Source of the DNA: JAYVFR01 sp043772945
GTDB lineage: Bacteria; Patescibacteriota; JACMRA01
Assembly (NCBI GenBank): GCA_043772945.1
Contig: JAYVFR010000012.1
Coordinates: forward strand, 1-64,000
Length of the DNA stretch: 64,000 nt
Direction: 5' to 3'
The notes under the pieces were generated by a model that worked only from the letters and a program-made list of their open reading frames with translations, was not told the DNA's origin and did no database searches. Position numbers and translations under genes: made by a program. This document shows, piece after piece, positions 50,753-60,114 of the stretch. The first letter of the stretch is position 1. Each line of letters starts with the position of its first letter.

Positions 50753-52948
50753 ATGTCAAAAAAAACAATTGCTGAAATTCTAAAAATTAATGATAGCTCC
50801 AATACGGATTCTAACAATGAAGTCAAAAAAAAACGCTCCTCATCAGATCGTAAAAGACTCACCATTGGCTCTGCTAAAACTGTCAAAGTTAAAGCTCCCA
50901 AAATTACTAAAATTTTAAACAAAAAAAGTACAATAAATGTCGGAATTTCAGAAGACAAAAAAGAAAAACGACAAAATGCTCGCTTAAAAGAAATTAATCA
51001 ATTCAATAGTAGCCTTGATGATATTTTAGATTTTACTCCTGCTAAGCCAAAAAGTGATGAAATTGTTACTCGAAAAGGAATTTTGGGACTAAATCTAGTC
51101 TCAACTGCTGAATTAAACCGCCAAAAAGCTTTGACAGATGAAAATATCGAAGAAAAAGGAAGTAGGAGGTATTTAACTCGTGAAGATGGTGTGAAAGTTA
51201 AAATGAAAAAAAAGACTAAGGTTAGAGATTCAAAAAACAAGGGTAAAACTCTAAAGAAATTTATTGATAATGATGCATCACTCTACCCTGAATTTCAAGG
51301 ACAAAGTTTACAATTTCAACAACAAATAGTCGATGTTATCAAACAAGGCGTTACTCGAGGATTCGTAACTGAAGATGAAGTTTTATATGTTTTACCTAAC
51401 CCAGAAAGTAACATTTCGCTTCTAGAAGATATCATTGATCTCTGTGAAGATAGCGGAGCTCCAATGAGTTTTACAAATACACTTGATAATCTTTGGACTA
51501 GTTTAGATGACAACGATTCTAACAACGACCTAGAAAAGCAATTGGCTGATAAATTGGCTGACACTAATGGAATTGATGCTGATTCGGCTGAATTAACTGA
51601 CGATGCCGCTCAAAACTATATTCGTGATATTTCTCGCTACCAATTACTTAACAAAGATCAAGAAATTGAGCTAGCAAAACGCATAGAACAAGGAGACCAA
51701 GGAGCAAAGAGAGAATTAAATAACTCGAATTTAAGGCTTGTAGTTCACGCGGCTAAAAAATATATGGGTCGTAATCTAGCCTTTCTTGATTTGATTCAAG
51801 AGGGTAATATGGGACTTTTACGTGCGGTTGAGAAATTTGATTGGAGACGCGGTTATAAATTTAGTACGTATGCTAGCTATTGGATTGAACAAAGTATCAG
51901 ACGTGCGCTGGCTGATCAAAGCCGCTCTGTCAGACTTCCAGTTCACGTAGAAGAAAAATTAAACAAGTTCCGCAGAGAACGTAAAGCCTTAGTTGATAGC
52001 CTAGGTCGTGAGCCAACTGATGATGAAATAGTAGAAGTATTAGAAATTGATATTGATACAGTCTATTACTTCAAACGTATCAATCAGGACACAGTTTCAA
52101 TTGATAGTATGGTAGGCTTCTCGGAAGATAGTGATACATTGATGGTTGAAATGATAGAAGATGAATCAACAATCCAACCAATTGATGAAGCCTCAAATAG
52201 AATATTAAGATCTCACATTATGAAAATCGTAGATGATTGTTTGGAGGCTCGTGAGCGTAAAGTCATTCTACTCAGATTTGGACTCGATGGAACTGGAATC
52301 GCTCACACACTAGAAGAAATTGGAGATGTGTTCCAAGTTACTAGAGAGCGTGTTAGGCAAATCGAAGAAGTTGCTTTGAATAAAATTAGAAACCATGCAG
52401 ATAGCCATAAACTTGCAGATTTCCTAGAAGGAATTCAACCTAATTATTTTGCACCTAAAGAAGAAGTTGTGCTCCGCCCTAAAATTCAAGTAAATAAAAA
52501 GATTTACCTAGATCAGGTTCTAACAGCAATGGAGGATCTCATAGGAAATAAGGAGTGCAGTATGTTTCTATTGCGAGGCGAGATGGGGACTGGTAAAACT
52601 ACTTTAGTTCAAAATGTCTGTAAGTTAATTGGAGTAAATGGAGAAGTTACCTCACCTACCTATTCACTGTCTCAAAATTATGAAATCAAAAAAGGAGGAT
52701 TGGCAGGAAACGCCAACTATACAGGGATTGCTCACCTTGATCTACATCGCTTAGCCACAATTGAAGAATCCGATATGGGTTGGATAATTGAAGAGCTTGA
52801 AAAACCTGATCATATTATCTTTGTAGAGTGGCCAGAAAAACTATTAAAAAGAGAACAAGATTTGCAATACATTGGTCGTAAATACTGGATTATTGATTGT
52901 AGAATAGATAAAAAAGGAGAACACTACTTCCGTTTTAAAGAAAGCTAA
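50753..52948 (+). CDS. rpoD: Primary sigma factor RpoD fused to TsaE tRNA-modification ATPase
   Basis: 731 residues in one frame. Residues 1-120 are basic and low in complexity; 180-260 resemble sigma region 1.1 (GFVTEDEVLYVLPNPES). Regions 1.2-2.4 begin near 289: RYQLLNKDQEIELAKRIEQG, FLDLIQEGNMGLLRAVEKFD, KFSTYASYWIEQSIRRALAD; region 4 near 499-550: RKVILLRFGLDG, TRERVRQIEEVALNKIRNH. After a short linker, 585-731 is a complete TsaE (YjeE) domain: Walker A GEMGTGKTT at 609-617, TSPTYSLSQNYEI, IAHLDLHRLATIEE, IIFVEWPEKLL. TsaE acts with TsaB/TsaD to make t6A at position 37 of ANN-decoding tRNAs. I know of no such fusion in model bacteria. Both halves look active. Confidence 0.93.
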   Translation: MSKKTIAEILKINDSSNTDSNNEVKKKRSSSDRKRLTIGSAKTVKVKAPKITKILNKKSTINVGISEDKKEKRQNARLKEINQFNSSLDDILDFTPAKPKSDEIVTRKGILGLNLVSTAELNRQKALTDENIEEKGSRRYLTREDGVKVKMKKKTKVRDSKNKGKTLKKFIDNDASLYPEFQGQSLQFQQQIVDVIKQGVTRGFVTEDEVLYVLPNPESNISLLEDIIDLCEDSGAPMSFTNTLDNLWTSLDDNDSNNDLEKQLADKLADTNGIDADSAELTDDAAQNYIRDISRYQLLNKDQEIELAKRIEQGDQGAKRELNNSNLRLVVHAAKKYMGRNLAFLDLIQEGNMGLLRAVEKFDWRRGYKFSTYASYWIEQSIRRALADQSRSVRLPVHVEEKLNKFRRERKALVDSLGREPTDDEIVEVLEIDIDTVYYFKRINQDTVSIDSMVGFSEDSDTLMVEMIEDESTIQPIDEASNRILRSHIMKIVDDCLEARERKVILLRFGLDGTGIAHTLEEIGDVFQVTRERVRQIEEVALNKIRNHADSHKLADFLEGIQPNYFAPKEEVVLRPKIQVNKKIYLDQVLTAMEDLIGNKECSMFLLRGEMGTGKTTLVQNVCKLIGVNGEVTSPTYSLSQNYEIKKGGLAGNANYTGIAHLDLHRLATIEESDMGWIIEELEKPDHIIFVEWPEKLLKREQDLQYIGRKYWIIDCRIDKKGEHYFRFKES

Positions 52949-53016
52949 GTTAGTTTTTGACAAACCTTTATTTTTAACAAAGTGTCTCAAACAAATTAAC
53001 AATTACTACTTTATTA

Positions 53017-54309
53017 TTGCCTGTGTCTATTAGATCAATTTTGAAACGAACAAGTATTTTTACAATTATAAGCTTTACAGTTTTAAACTCTACTGCATCG
53101 TGTAGCTTCCTACCAGCTTTCTTACAACCAAAAACTGTTCCAAATTTAGTTTATGGTATCTTGAAAAAAGATCCAACTAATTCACAAATAAAAGCCAGCG
53201 GATTTGTAAAAGCAAACGCAGTTAAGCGTGATGGTGAAGTAGATTCACAAGGATTAAGCAAATTTACAGTCAAAAAAGTGGTAGAAGTCTCCAAAGACAT
53301 TATTTTTATTTTAACTAATGAAAAAGGTCTTTTTAGAAGTAGTGATGCAGGTTTTACTTGGGAGAGAAGATACGTTTTCCCCGTTGAAAGTAGCGAGCAA
53401 GACGCCAAAAAAAAGGATACAGAAATTGCTACTAAAATTGCTCAAAACGACGCTTTTAAAATTAAGAATTTTGTAGTTGATAAATCCAATTCAAAAAATA
53501 TTTTTATAGTTGGTCTCGGTGTTGATTCTTTAGGAAAAGTTTATCAAACTTCTGATGGAGGAGACACTTTCAAAATAAAATATTCGGAAGTTGATGCAGG
53601 AATTAACGTAATAGATGTTACAATTGACCCAAAAAATCCTCTGAGAGTTTATATTTTATTAACTAAAGGCGCCCTTATTAGGAGTTTTGACGGTGGCAAT
53701 AACTGGGAAAAAGCTTACACATTTGTAACTGCCCCTGTAGTTTTAGATTTTGTTCCTGAATTTGGAAACACTTTTTATGCAGTAGACGCTGTAACTGGGC
53801 AATTTTATACTAGCAGTGATGATGGAAATACTTGGAATGCTAAGCAATTAAAATTAGAGCAGCCAGACAAAGTAGATGAGAAAGGAGTTAAAATACCAAC
53901 TCCACCAATAGCCATTACTAGTATTACTAATATTATTCCCGTAGCCGTAAAAAACAGCAATAAACGTCAATGGCTTATGATTGCAAATGATGAATTAATT
54001 GTTACTCAAGACATCAATGAAAACTTTAAAAAAATTACTTTGCCAATCCAAAATGAACAAACTAAAATTGGAGATATAGCTTATGATACTAAGACAGGAA
54101 TTGATCATCTTTATGTAGCTCTAAAAGATAAGTTATTGGAGAGTAGGAACAATGGGCAAGGCTGGAGCTGGAATACTAATGACTTAATTCAACTAAGTGA
54201 TCCTATAGGAGAAATTCAAAAAATAGTCATTTCTCGTGATAATCCAGATATAATTTATTTAGGATTAACAGCCCCTGCTAAAAAGAAAACTGGATATTTT
54301 GCCCAATAA
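53017..54309 (+). CDS. Exported Asp-box (BNR/Ycf48-like) beta-propeller protein, probable lipoprotein
   Basis: 430 residues from a TTG start (GTG at 53023 is an equal alternative). A signal peptide ends in a loose lipobox before Cys (TASC near 29). The body carries repeated Asp-box motifs S-x-D-x-G-x-T-W: SSDAGFTWERRY, TSDGGDTFKIKY, SFDGGNNWEKAY, SSDDGNTWNAKQ and a degraded fifth, SRNNGQGWSW, typical of Ycf48-like or sortilin-type propellers. Function unknown; assembly factor or sugar-binding role by analogy. The next gene starts 1 bp later. Confidence 0.75.
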   Translation: MPVSIRSILKRTSIFTIISFTVLNSTASCSFLPAFLQPKTVPNLVYGILKKDPTNSQIKASGFVKANAVKRDGEVDSQGLSKFTVKKVVEVSKDIIFILTNEKGLFRSSDAGFTWERRYVFPVESSEQDAKKKDTEIATKIAQNDAFKIKNFVVDKSNSKNIFIVGLGVDSLGKVYQTSDGGDTFKIKYSEVDAGINVIDVTIDPKNPLRVYILLTKGALIRSFDGGNNWEKAYTFVTAPVVLDFVPEFGNTFYAVDAVTGQFYTSSDDGNTWNAKQLKLEQPDKVDEKGVKIPTPPIAITSITNIIPVAVKNSNKRQWLMIANDELIVTQDINENFKKITLPIQNEQTKIGDIAYDTKTGIDHLYVALKDKLLESRNNGQGWSWNTNDLIQLSDPIGEIQKIVISRDNPDIIYLGLTAPAKKKTGYFAQ

Positions 54310-54310
54310 T

Positions 54311-55408
54311 ATGCTTGAGAGAAAGATTAAAGAATTTCGGCTAGAATTCGAACCTCGTTTAAACAAATTTTTTGATTCTAAAATATTAAAAGCTAGCACA
54401 ATGAGTTTTGAAATGCAACATAATTTGAGCCAAATCATACGAGTCAGCACTTTAAAACAAGCTAAAAGAATACGACCTATTCTAGCTTATTATGGATATC
54501 TAGTAGCTGGCGGGGACAAAAGTAAAAATCTTGAATTAATTTATAATCTCGGGATCGGACTTGAGATTTTTCACTCCTCAGCACTTATATGGGATGATAT
54601 TATAGATCAAGGAATAGAGAGAAGGGGTGAGCCAACCATAGAGGCCCATTACCAAAAATACTTTACTCGTAGCCTTGGGACAGTTTCACTTGCTAAACAC
54701 AACGCAATGTCGTCATCTCTCCTTGCAGGGGGTCTTGCTATGTCGATTGCTGACTCTGCAATAAGCGAGCTCCCTGGCAATCTGAGAGAATATTTTTTTG
54801 ATATGGCTTTTGAGCTTTTTGGTGGTCAAATTGATGATTGTTTTGGAGTTGGTCTAAGTGACTTTGAAGACTTGAGTGAACAAAAAATTTTAACCATGTT
54901 ACAAACTAAAAGCGGTAACTATTCAATTCAAAAACCAATTATCATGGGTATGATTCTGGCTGACCCAGAAAAATCTTTAGAAAATTTGTCAAAAAATACA
55001 GAAATCCAAAAGATGACAGAAATTACAGAAAAAATTGGTTTGATTTTTCAATTAACTGATGATATTTTAGGTATCTTTGGACATGAGGATGTCACAGGAA
55101 AATCTAATATTTCTGACATTATAGAAGGGAAAAAAACTCTTTTAATATACCGAACTTTTCAAGCGTCCAGTCCCGTTGAAAAACTTAGAATGCGTAAAGT
55201 TTTAGGTGAGCAAAACTATAATCTCGAAGAAATCAGGTGGCTTAAAAACCACGTTACTAAACTTGGAGTTTTGGATAATTTAAAAAAAGAATGTCAAAGT
55301 CTAAATAATTTAGTTCAAACAGAATTGAGAGAAAATTTCGATCTAAAAAATAAAGGCATTGAATTTATCAGCCAATTCAGCTATTATTTATTAAATAGAA
55401 GCAAATAG
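54311..55408 (+). CDS. Trans-polyprenyl diphosphate synthase
   Basis: 365 residues from the ATG 54311; a TTG four codons earlier overlaps the previous stop. Chain-elongation prenyltransferase. First Asp-rich motif WDDIIDQGIERRG (D-D-x-x-D), followed by a normal middle with GGQIDDC; second motif FQLTDDILGIFG (D-D-x-x-G, the third Asp replaced by Gly). KTLLIYRTF is the usual conserved Lys region. Product length cannot be read off; it could supply undecaprenyl or C20 chains. It is a possible but unproven source of a retinal precursor for the heliorhodopsin. Confidence 0.85.
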   Translation: MLERKIKEFRLEFEPRLNKFFDSKILKASTMSFEMQHNLSQIIRVSTLKQAKRIRPILAYYGYLVAGGDKSKNLELIYNLGIGLEIFHSSALIWDDIIDQGIERRGEPTIEAHYQKYFTRSLGTVSLAKHNAMSSSLLAGGLAMSIADSAISELPGNLREYFFDMAFELFGGQIDDCFGVGLSDFEDLSEQKILTMLQTKSGNYSIQKPIIMGMILADPEKSLENLSKNTEIQKMTEITEKIGLIFQLTDDILGIFGHEDVTGKSNISDIIEGKKTLLIYRTFQASSPVEKLRMRKVLGEQNYNLEEIRWLKNHVTKLGVLDNLKKECQSLNNLVQTELRENFDLKNKGIEFISQFSYYLLNRSK

Positions 55409-55686
55409 AACATAGTAAAATTAACAACGCAAGAAAGACGAAATAAGCTATAATCAGTCTCTTTGTTAGTTTTGAAGGATTAACTTTATTAAAAAAATAT
55501 AATAAGACAGCTTAATACAATTTGCTTATTTAATTTGAGTAAAGCAATACTCATAGTAAGGAAAATAAATATAAAGAAAGAAAGAAATTATTAATTTCAT
55601 TAAAAAGCGCGAACTTAGTTTTTTTGCTTAGTTTTTTTATACAAATAAATTTTGACAAACTCAAATTAGTTTTTTTTAATTAAGAC
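55409..55686 (+). other. Intergenic region before dnaN
   Basis: 278 A/T-rich bases with homopurine runs. A TTGACA at about 55650 could drive dnaN, though no convincing -10 follows. No gene or RNA seen. Confidence 0.4.
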
Positions 55687-56874
55687 ATGTCTAATAAATT
55701 ACTATCGTTTGAAATTATCACTAAAGAATTAGCCGGACTAGTCTCGCTTTGCAATAATATCTCACCTAAAAAGAGTGAAATTGACTTATTTACCCACACT
55801 AAAGTTGAGTTCCTCCAAAATCAAATTAAACTATCTTCTACTAACGGCAGTATATTCTATGCAGGATCTCTTAAAATTTCTAGCTTAGAAGCAAACCCTG
55901 AGAATAACTTTTTGATTAAAACTGATGTTTTAGCTAACGTTTTAAATCTAATTAAAGATGAAACAATTACAATTAACTTAAATTTAGAAAAACTAACTTT
56001 GCAAATTGTCGGTGCAAAGAGCAAAAATCAACTCCGAATCAGTGTCGACAGTATCGGTGATTTTGTTTTACCTGCTTTAAACAAAGAAAAAATTAACTGC
56101 CGCCTTCAATCTAAAGCTTCAGACATTTTAGAGTCTAACAAAGCAGCTTTCATCGCTGTTGGATTACCAAAAAATGTTTACCAGCCAGAGTTTTTAAATC
56201 TTTGTTATACAGTCCTACCTAACACAAATAACTTAATCATTGTATCTACTGATAGATTCCGTATTTCTCGCAACCAAATTGAGACTGAATACCTTTACAT
56301 TTCGCCTGAAAACTCACAAAAAGAAAAAATTAATTATTTAATCCCACCTAAAACTCTCCACTTCCTTGCAAGTGCAATAGATGAAAAAAAAGAAATACTT
56401 GAAATTATTTTTGAAGAGAATTACATCTATTTTGAATTAAACAATAGCTTATTAATCGCTCGCTATGGAGATGGAGTTTATCCTGACTATGAGAGAATTA
56501 TTCCTAAAACTTTCGAATGCAATATCGAGATTAACACAGCTGATTTCATTAACGGTATCAAGCAAGTTCTTTGGTGCCTTCGTACCGATATTTACAAGTC
56601 AGTTAGTTTAAATTTTAACCCAACCGAAAAAACTTTAACATTTAATTCTAGAAATAGCGAAGGAGACACAGGAGAGTATGGCATTGGTTTAATAAATTAT
56701 GAGGGGTCTATAGAGAATTGGTCACAAGCTTACAATGCTCAATACTTACTTGATTATATTAATTTACTAAAAACTGAGACTTTTAATTGGGAATGTAATA
56801 TTGGTAAACCTAGTGTCCTATCACCCAAAGATTTAAAGCAAAAGCAAATTTATCTTTGCAGTGGATTAAAGTAA
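55687..56874 (+). CDS. dnaN: DNA polymerase III sliding clamp (beta subunit)
   Basis: 395 residues, full length, with three clamp domains. Landmarks: SSTNGSIFYAGSL in domain I, PKNVYQPEFLNLCYTVLP and TDRFRISRNQIETE in domain II, and YGDGVYPDYERIIPKTFECN (the Y-P-x-Y/F-x-R-x-I-P motif) opening domain III. The C-terminal end is a little unusual, GKPSVLSPKDLKQKQIYLCSGLK replacing the common M-P-M-R. It tethers polymerase to DNA. dnaA is not adjacent. Confidence 0.93.
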   Translation: MSNKLLSFEIITKELAGLVSLCNNISPKKSEIDLFTHTKVEFLQNQIKLSSTNGSIFYAGSLKISSLEANPENNFLIKTDVLANVLNLIKDETITINLNLEKLTLQIVGAKSKNQLRISVDSIGDFVLPALNKEKINCRLQSKASDILESNKAAFIAVGLPKNVYQPEFLNLCYTVLPNTNNLIIVSTDRFRISRNQIETEYLYISPENSQKEKINYLIPPKTLHFLASAIDEKKEILEIIFEENYIYFELNNSLLIARYGDGVYPDYERIIPKTFECNIEINTADFINGIKQVLWCLRTDIYKSVSLNFNPTEKTLTFNSRNSEGDTGEYGIGLINYEGSIENWSQAYNAQYLLDYINLLKTETFNWECNIGKPSVLSPKDLKQKQIYLCSGLK

Positions 56875-57050
56875 CCAATTCCAAAAGCCAGCACTAGCCT
56901 AAATAGCTTTTTTGTGCTATGCTCTTTTCTAGTTAATTTGATTAACGGCAATCATTGCTAACGATAAGCAAAGAGTCTGACTTTCTCTTGACAAAGACTA
57001 GCAAAATAGTCTAATAAAAGACGGATTTTTTGCTTAAACTCAAAATATTT

Positions 57051-57590
57051 ATGAACCTCACTATTAAAAATCAAATTTTAACATATCTAGACTTATTAAT
57101 AAAGGAATTAGATCTAGAATACAATGTATTAACCTCGCAAGAAGGCGACCAAGTACGCTTTAATATCCAGACTAAACCCGATAAGCAGAGCTTAATTATT
57201 GGTGACAATGAAGAAACACTTGCTGCAATTCAACATATACTTAGAACCTTAGTCCACAAGAATTACCCAACCGATCGTTCACATTTTATTTTAGATATTA
57301 ATAATTATCGAAAAGAGCGTGAAAATCACTTAACAACTAAATTACCTAATTTAATTAGTAAATACACTCTAGGTATGGGTAAAAGCATTGTTTTGACTGG
57401 TTTAACTAGCTATGAAAGATTATTAATTCACAGATATTTATCAGATATTAAAGATATTCAAACCATTTCAGTTGGAATGAGCACGGCCCGTAAGCTATTA
57501 ATTATGCCAACAAGTGAAGCTGGGGTTAGCGGACTTGATAACGCTATGGTTATAGACATTACGATGATTATAGACATGAAACTAGGATAA
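57051..57590 (+). CDS. jag: Jag/KhpB-like RNA-binding protein (KH + R3H)
   Basis: 179 residues from the ATG at 57051 (a TTG at 57030 is possible). A KH-like domain (about 40-82) includes LIIGDNEETLAAIQHILRTL, where the G-D replaces the usual G-x-x-G; the R3H domain (about 120-165) has LTSYERLLIHRYLSDIKDI and MSTARKLLIMP. Jag/KhpB binds RNA and affects cell elongation in Firmicutes. Usually next to yidC; here it is followed by a RecJ fragment 9 bp away. Confidence 0.8.
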   Translation: MNLTIKNQILTYLDLLIKELDLEYNVLTSQEGDQVRFNIQTKPDKQSLIIGDNEETLAAIQHILRTLVHKNYPTDRSHFILDINNYRKERENHLTTKLPNLISKYTLGMGKSIVLTGLTSYERLLIHRYLSDIKDIQTISVGMSTARKLLIMPTSEAGVSGLDNAMVIDITMIIDMKLG

Positions 57591-57599
57591 TAATCCTGT

Positions 57600-58430
57600 A
57601 TGACTCGCGAAGAAATTACTGTAGAATTGAAATTGTCTTTTGTGCAAAATTCTCAAAATGATTTGTATCAAAAAATTTCTGAATCTAAATATTACGATGA
57701 AATCCTTAATCTCTTGTTCTCAAAATTAAATAATCTAGTAGATGAACAAGAATTTATAGATACAAAAAAGCATTTATTAGATGATATTTTGAGCAATAAT
57801 AACAAACTTTGTACTGCAAGTCTTAGAGCCCCTGAAGGGTATAATTTAACTCAAGCAATGAACACTAATAGCTTATTGTTTGAAAAGTTTGGTGGACATC
57901 CTCAAGCCGCTGGCTTTAGTGCGATTGGTAATAATTTGAACCAAATAAAAGAAGCATTAACTCTTTCACTGCAAAATCAATCAACGCTGGTCGCTCAAGA
58001 CTCTAAAATTTATATCTCAAAAGAAACTTTAGAATTATTACCTCCAAGATGGAAATTTCTAGGAAAGCAAAAACAAATAATTGAAGTTGGTATTAATCAA
58101 CTAAATTTAGAATTACTAATTCAAATTTTAAAATTAGATCCTTTTGGAATTGATTTTCCCTTACCTCAGTTCTTGTGTGTTCTAAAATCAAATCAAATTA
58201 AAAGTTATAAACTCCTTGGAACTGAAAATAAACATATTAAAATTTATTTTTGGGAAACGAATCTCTCAGTTACAGCTTTTAACGTAGAGAATATTGACAA
58301 ACTAACTATTATACTAGATGAAAAAAGCTCAACAAAAAATATATTATTAGTTAGTAAATTAAGTGAAAACATCTGGCGTGAAACTAGAACTTTAGAATTA
58401 ATTGCTGAATATGTCAGTTATTTTAATTAG
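57600..58430 (+). CDS. recJ: RecJ C-terminal fragment (DHHA1 and OB fold, no DHH domain)
   Basis: 276 residues; RecJ is normally about 560 or more. SLRAPEGYNLTQAMNTNSLL and FGGHPQAAGFS (98-105) are the substrate-binding DHHA1 part, followed by an OB-type domain (KLDPFGIDFPLPQFL; KLLGTENKHIKIYFW). The N-terminal DHH catalytic domain with its metal-binding aspartates is absent, and the preceding gene is Jag, so this protein is not a nuclease on its own. An in-frame start and clean sequence suggest it may still be translated. Confidence 0.75.
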   Translation: MTREEITVELKLSFVQNSQNDLYQKISESKYYDEILNLLFSKLNNLVDEQEFIDTKKHLLDDILSNNNKLCTASLRAPEGYNLTQAMNTNSLLFEKFGGHPQAAGFSAIGNNLNQIKEALTLSLQNQSTLVAQDSKIYISKETLELLPPRWKFLGKQKQIIEVGINQLNLELLIQILKLDPFGIDFPLPQFLCVLKSNQIKSYKLLGTENKHIKIYFWETNLSVTAFNVENIDKLTIILDEKSSTKNILLVSKLSENIWRETRTLELIAEYVSYFN

Positions 58431-58454
58431 CCCTGATTAGCCCTGATTTATTCC

Positions 58455-59852
58455 TTAAATTATACTTTCTGTGTTCCGGATACTTATCACTCCTTGATTT
58501 TGACAGTATTGAATCTTTCCTACTAAATTTTTGTTACAATTTTTTTGGCTATCAATCCATTTAATATTAGAGTATTCTACGATAAGCGGATTTAATTGTT
58601 CATAATCGAGCCAAATCGAATCAATGCTGTAATTATCAGTTTTATCACCATTACTACTATTTTTCCTGTTTAAATTATGAATAAAAAAACGTTTTAAATC
58701 ATTATCATACGATAGCTTAATAATAGTGTTTTCAATATTACTTTGATCAGGCAAATTAACAATTTGTTGCTGTTTACTAAATAAATTCCAAATTACCAAT
58801 TGATTACTTGTGTTAAAAATACCTACTCCACGATTTGTGATAACCACGAGCTTAGCTTGATTATCTATAATATGAAATGAATAATCAGGAAAAATTTGAA
58901 TTACCTTGTTGTTAATTTTAACTATAAAACCTTGAATAAAGTTTAGAACTTCAAACTCTTTAATCTCATTTAGCAAACTTAAATTTTGATAAATTTTAAC
59001 CAAATTAACTTTCTTATCATCAATAACTTGAGCTTGATACAAAGCATCTGATTTAACTACCCAAACAGTATTATTTTCGCTGACAAAAAGTTGATTAATT
59101 CCATCATCTAAAAATGTAAACTGGCCACTTATATTACTATAATTCCATAATTGATTAAATTGATTGATGAATATGATTGAATCATTGAGGCAAAAAAGTT
59201 TCTTAGGTTTATTCAAAATGTTACTTGAATTAAAATTAACACCAAATAAGTTAGAGGAGTTTTTATAATTTAAAACCAAATTGTTTTTTTGATCGTAATA
59301 GCAAGCCTCATTCAACTGATCCAGCTTTAGTTTCTCTGGTAAATTATCTACTTTGTCATAAATATTAACAGCAATTTCTGGTCCTAATTGGCTATTTTGT
59401 AAGATATTTTTGTAAGATATTTGCTTCGATTCACTATTGAATGAAAAAATATGATTGTCTATTAAAGCATCATTTTTGTTAATAATAAATGTTTGCTTAG
59501 GGTTACTTGGAAGAAGTGCAACTGGACTAATTCTAATAGTAGAATTTTGATTTTTTGGACTAATAAATTTAAATGTTTCAGTTAAAAAATTATCCTTTTT
59601 GATAGTAGCAACGAAGAAACTATCTTTTTGTAAACTCATATCTATTTTACCAAATTCACTAACAATTTGTTTATTAATCTCTATTTTTGAAAAAAGTGGT
59701 ATGGATTCGACCGATAAGTTTAAAACGCTATCTAGCTGACCAGTGTTTGAGTTAAATTTGTAGCCTAAAGAAAATGTTAAAATAACAGGCAGAACAATGA
59801 AAAATAGAATAGCAAAAGTAAAAAAAATATTTGTCTTTAGGTATTCTAACAT
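58455..59852 (-). CDS. Membrane-anchored protein, PEGA-like domain and beta-propeller-like body
   Basis: 465 residues. One N-terminal helix (about 8-30), a small PEGA-like beta domain (about 48-105; IEINKQIVSEFGKIDMSLQK, then FVATIKKDNFLTETF), and a beta-rich body of short repeated strands typical of a propeller. Function unknown; probably outside the membrane. The only gene on the minus strand between dnaN-recJ and tRNA-Asn. Confidence 0.55.
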   Translation of the reverse strand: MLEYLKTNIFFTFAILFFIVLPVILTFSLGYKFNSNTGQLDSVLNLSVESIPLFSKIEINKQIVSEFGKIDMSLQKDSFFVATIKKDNFLTETFKFISPKNQNSTIRISPVALLPSNPKQTFIINKNDALIDNHIFSFNSESKQISYKNILQNSQLGPEIAVNIYDKVDNLPEKLKLDQLNEACYYDQKNNLVLNYKNSSNLFGVNFNSSNILNKPKKLFCLNDSIIFINQFNQLWNYSNISGQFTFLDDGINQLFVSENNTVWVVKSDALYQAQVIDDKKVNLVKIYQNLSLLNEIKEFEVLNFIQGFIVKINNKVIQIFPDYSFHIIDNQAKLVVITNRGVGIFNTSNQLVIWNLFSKQQQIVNLPDQSNIENTIIKLSYDNDLKRFFIHNLNRKNSSNGDKTDNYSIDSIWLDYEQLNPLIVEYSNIKWIDSQKNCNKNLVGKIQYCQNQGVISIRNTESII

Positions 59853-59969
59853 ATTTAGGAGGTATAGACACCGAGAAAAATCTTGATTAAATTATAATTT
59901 TAACGGTTGTTTAATTTTTGTGGGGCGGTTGATGAATTTAGTTTCTGTATTTTTGTTTTAAGTTTAACT

Positions 59970-60044
59970 TGGCTCCGAAGACAGGATTCGAACCTGTGAC
60001 CAATTGATTAACAGTCAACTGCTCTACCGCTGAGCTACTTCGGA
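59970..60044 (-). tRNA. tRNA-Asn (GTT)
   Basis: 75 nt on the minus strand: acceptor TCCGAAG/CTTCGGA, D arm GCTC/GAGC, anticodon stem GTTGA/TCAAT with loop CTGTTAA (anticodon GTT), T loop TTCGAAT, and an encoded CCA. Confidence 0.97.
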
Positions 60045-60114
60045 ATTTTATTCAAGTGCAAACACCATCAGACACTCAATGTTTTTTTTATTTTCGTCAA
60101 ATAGTTCCTAGCGG

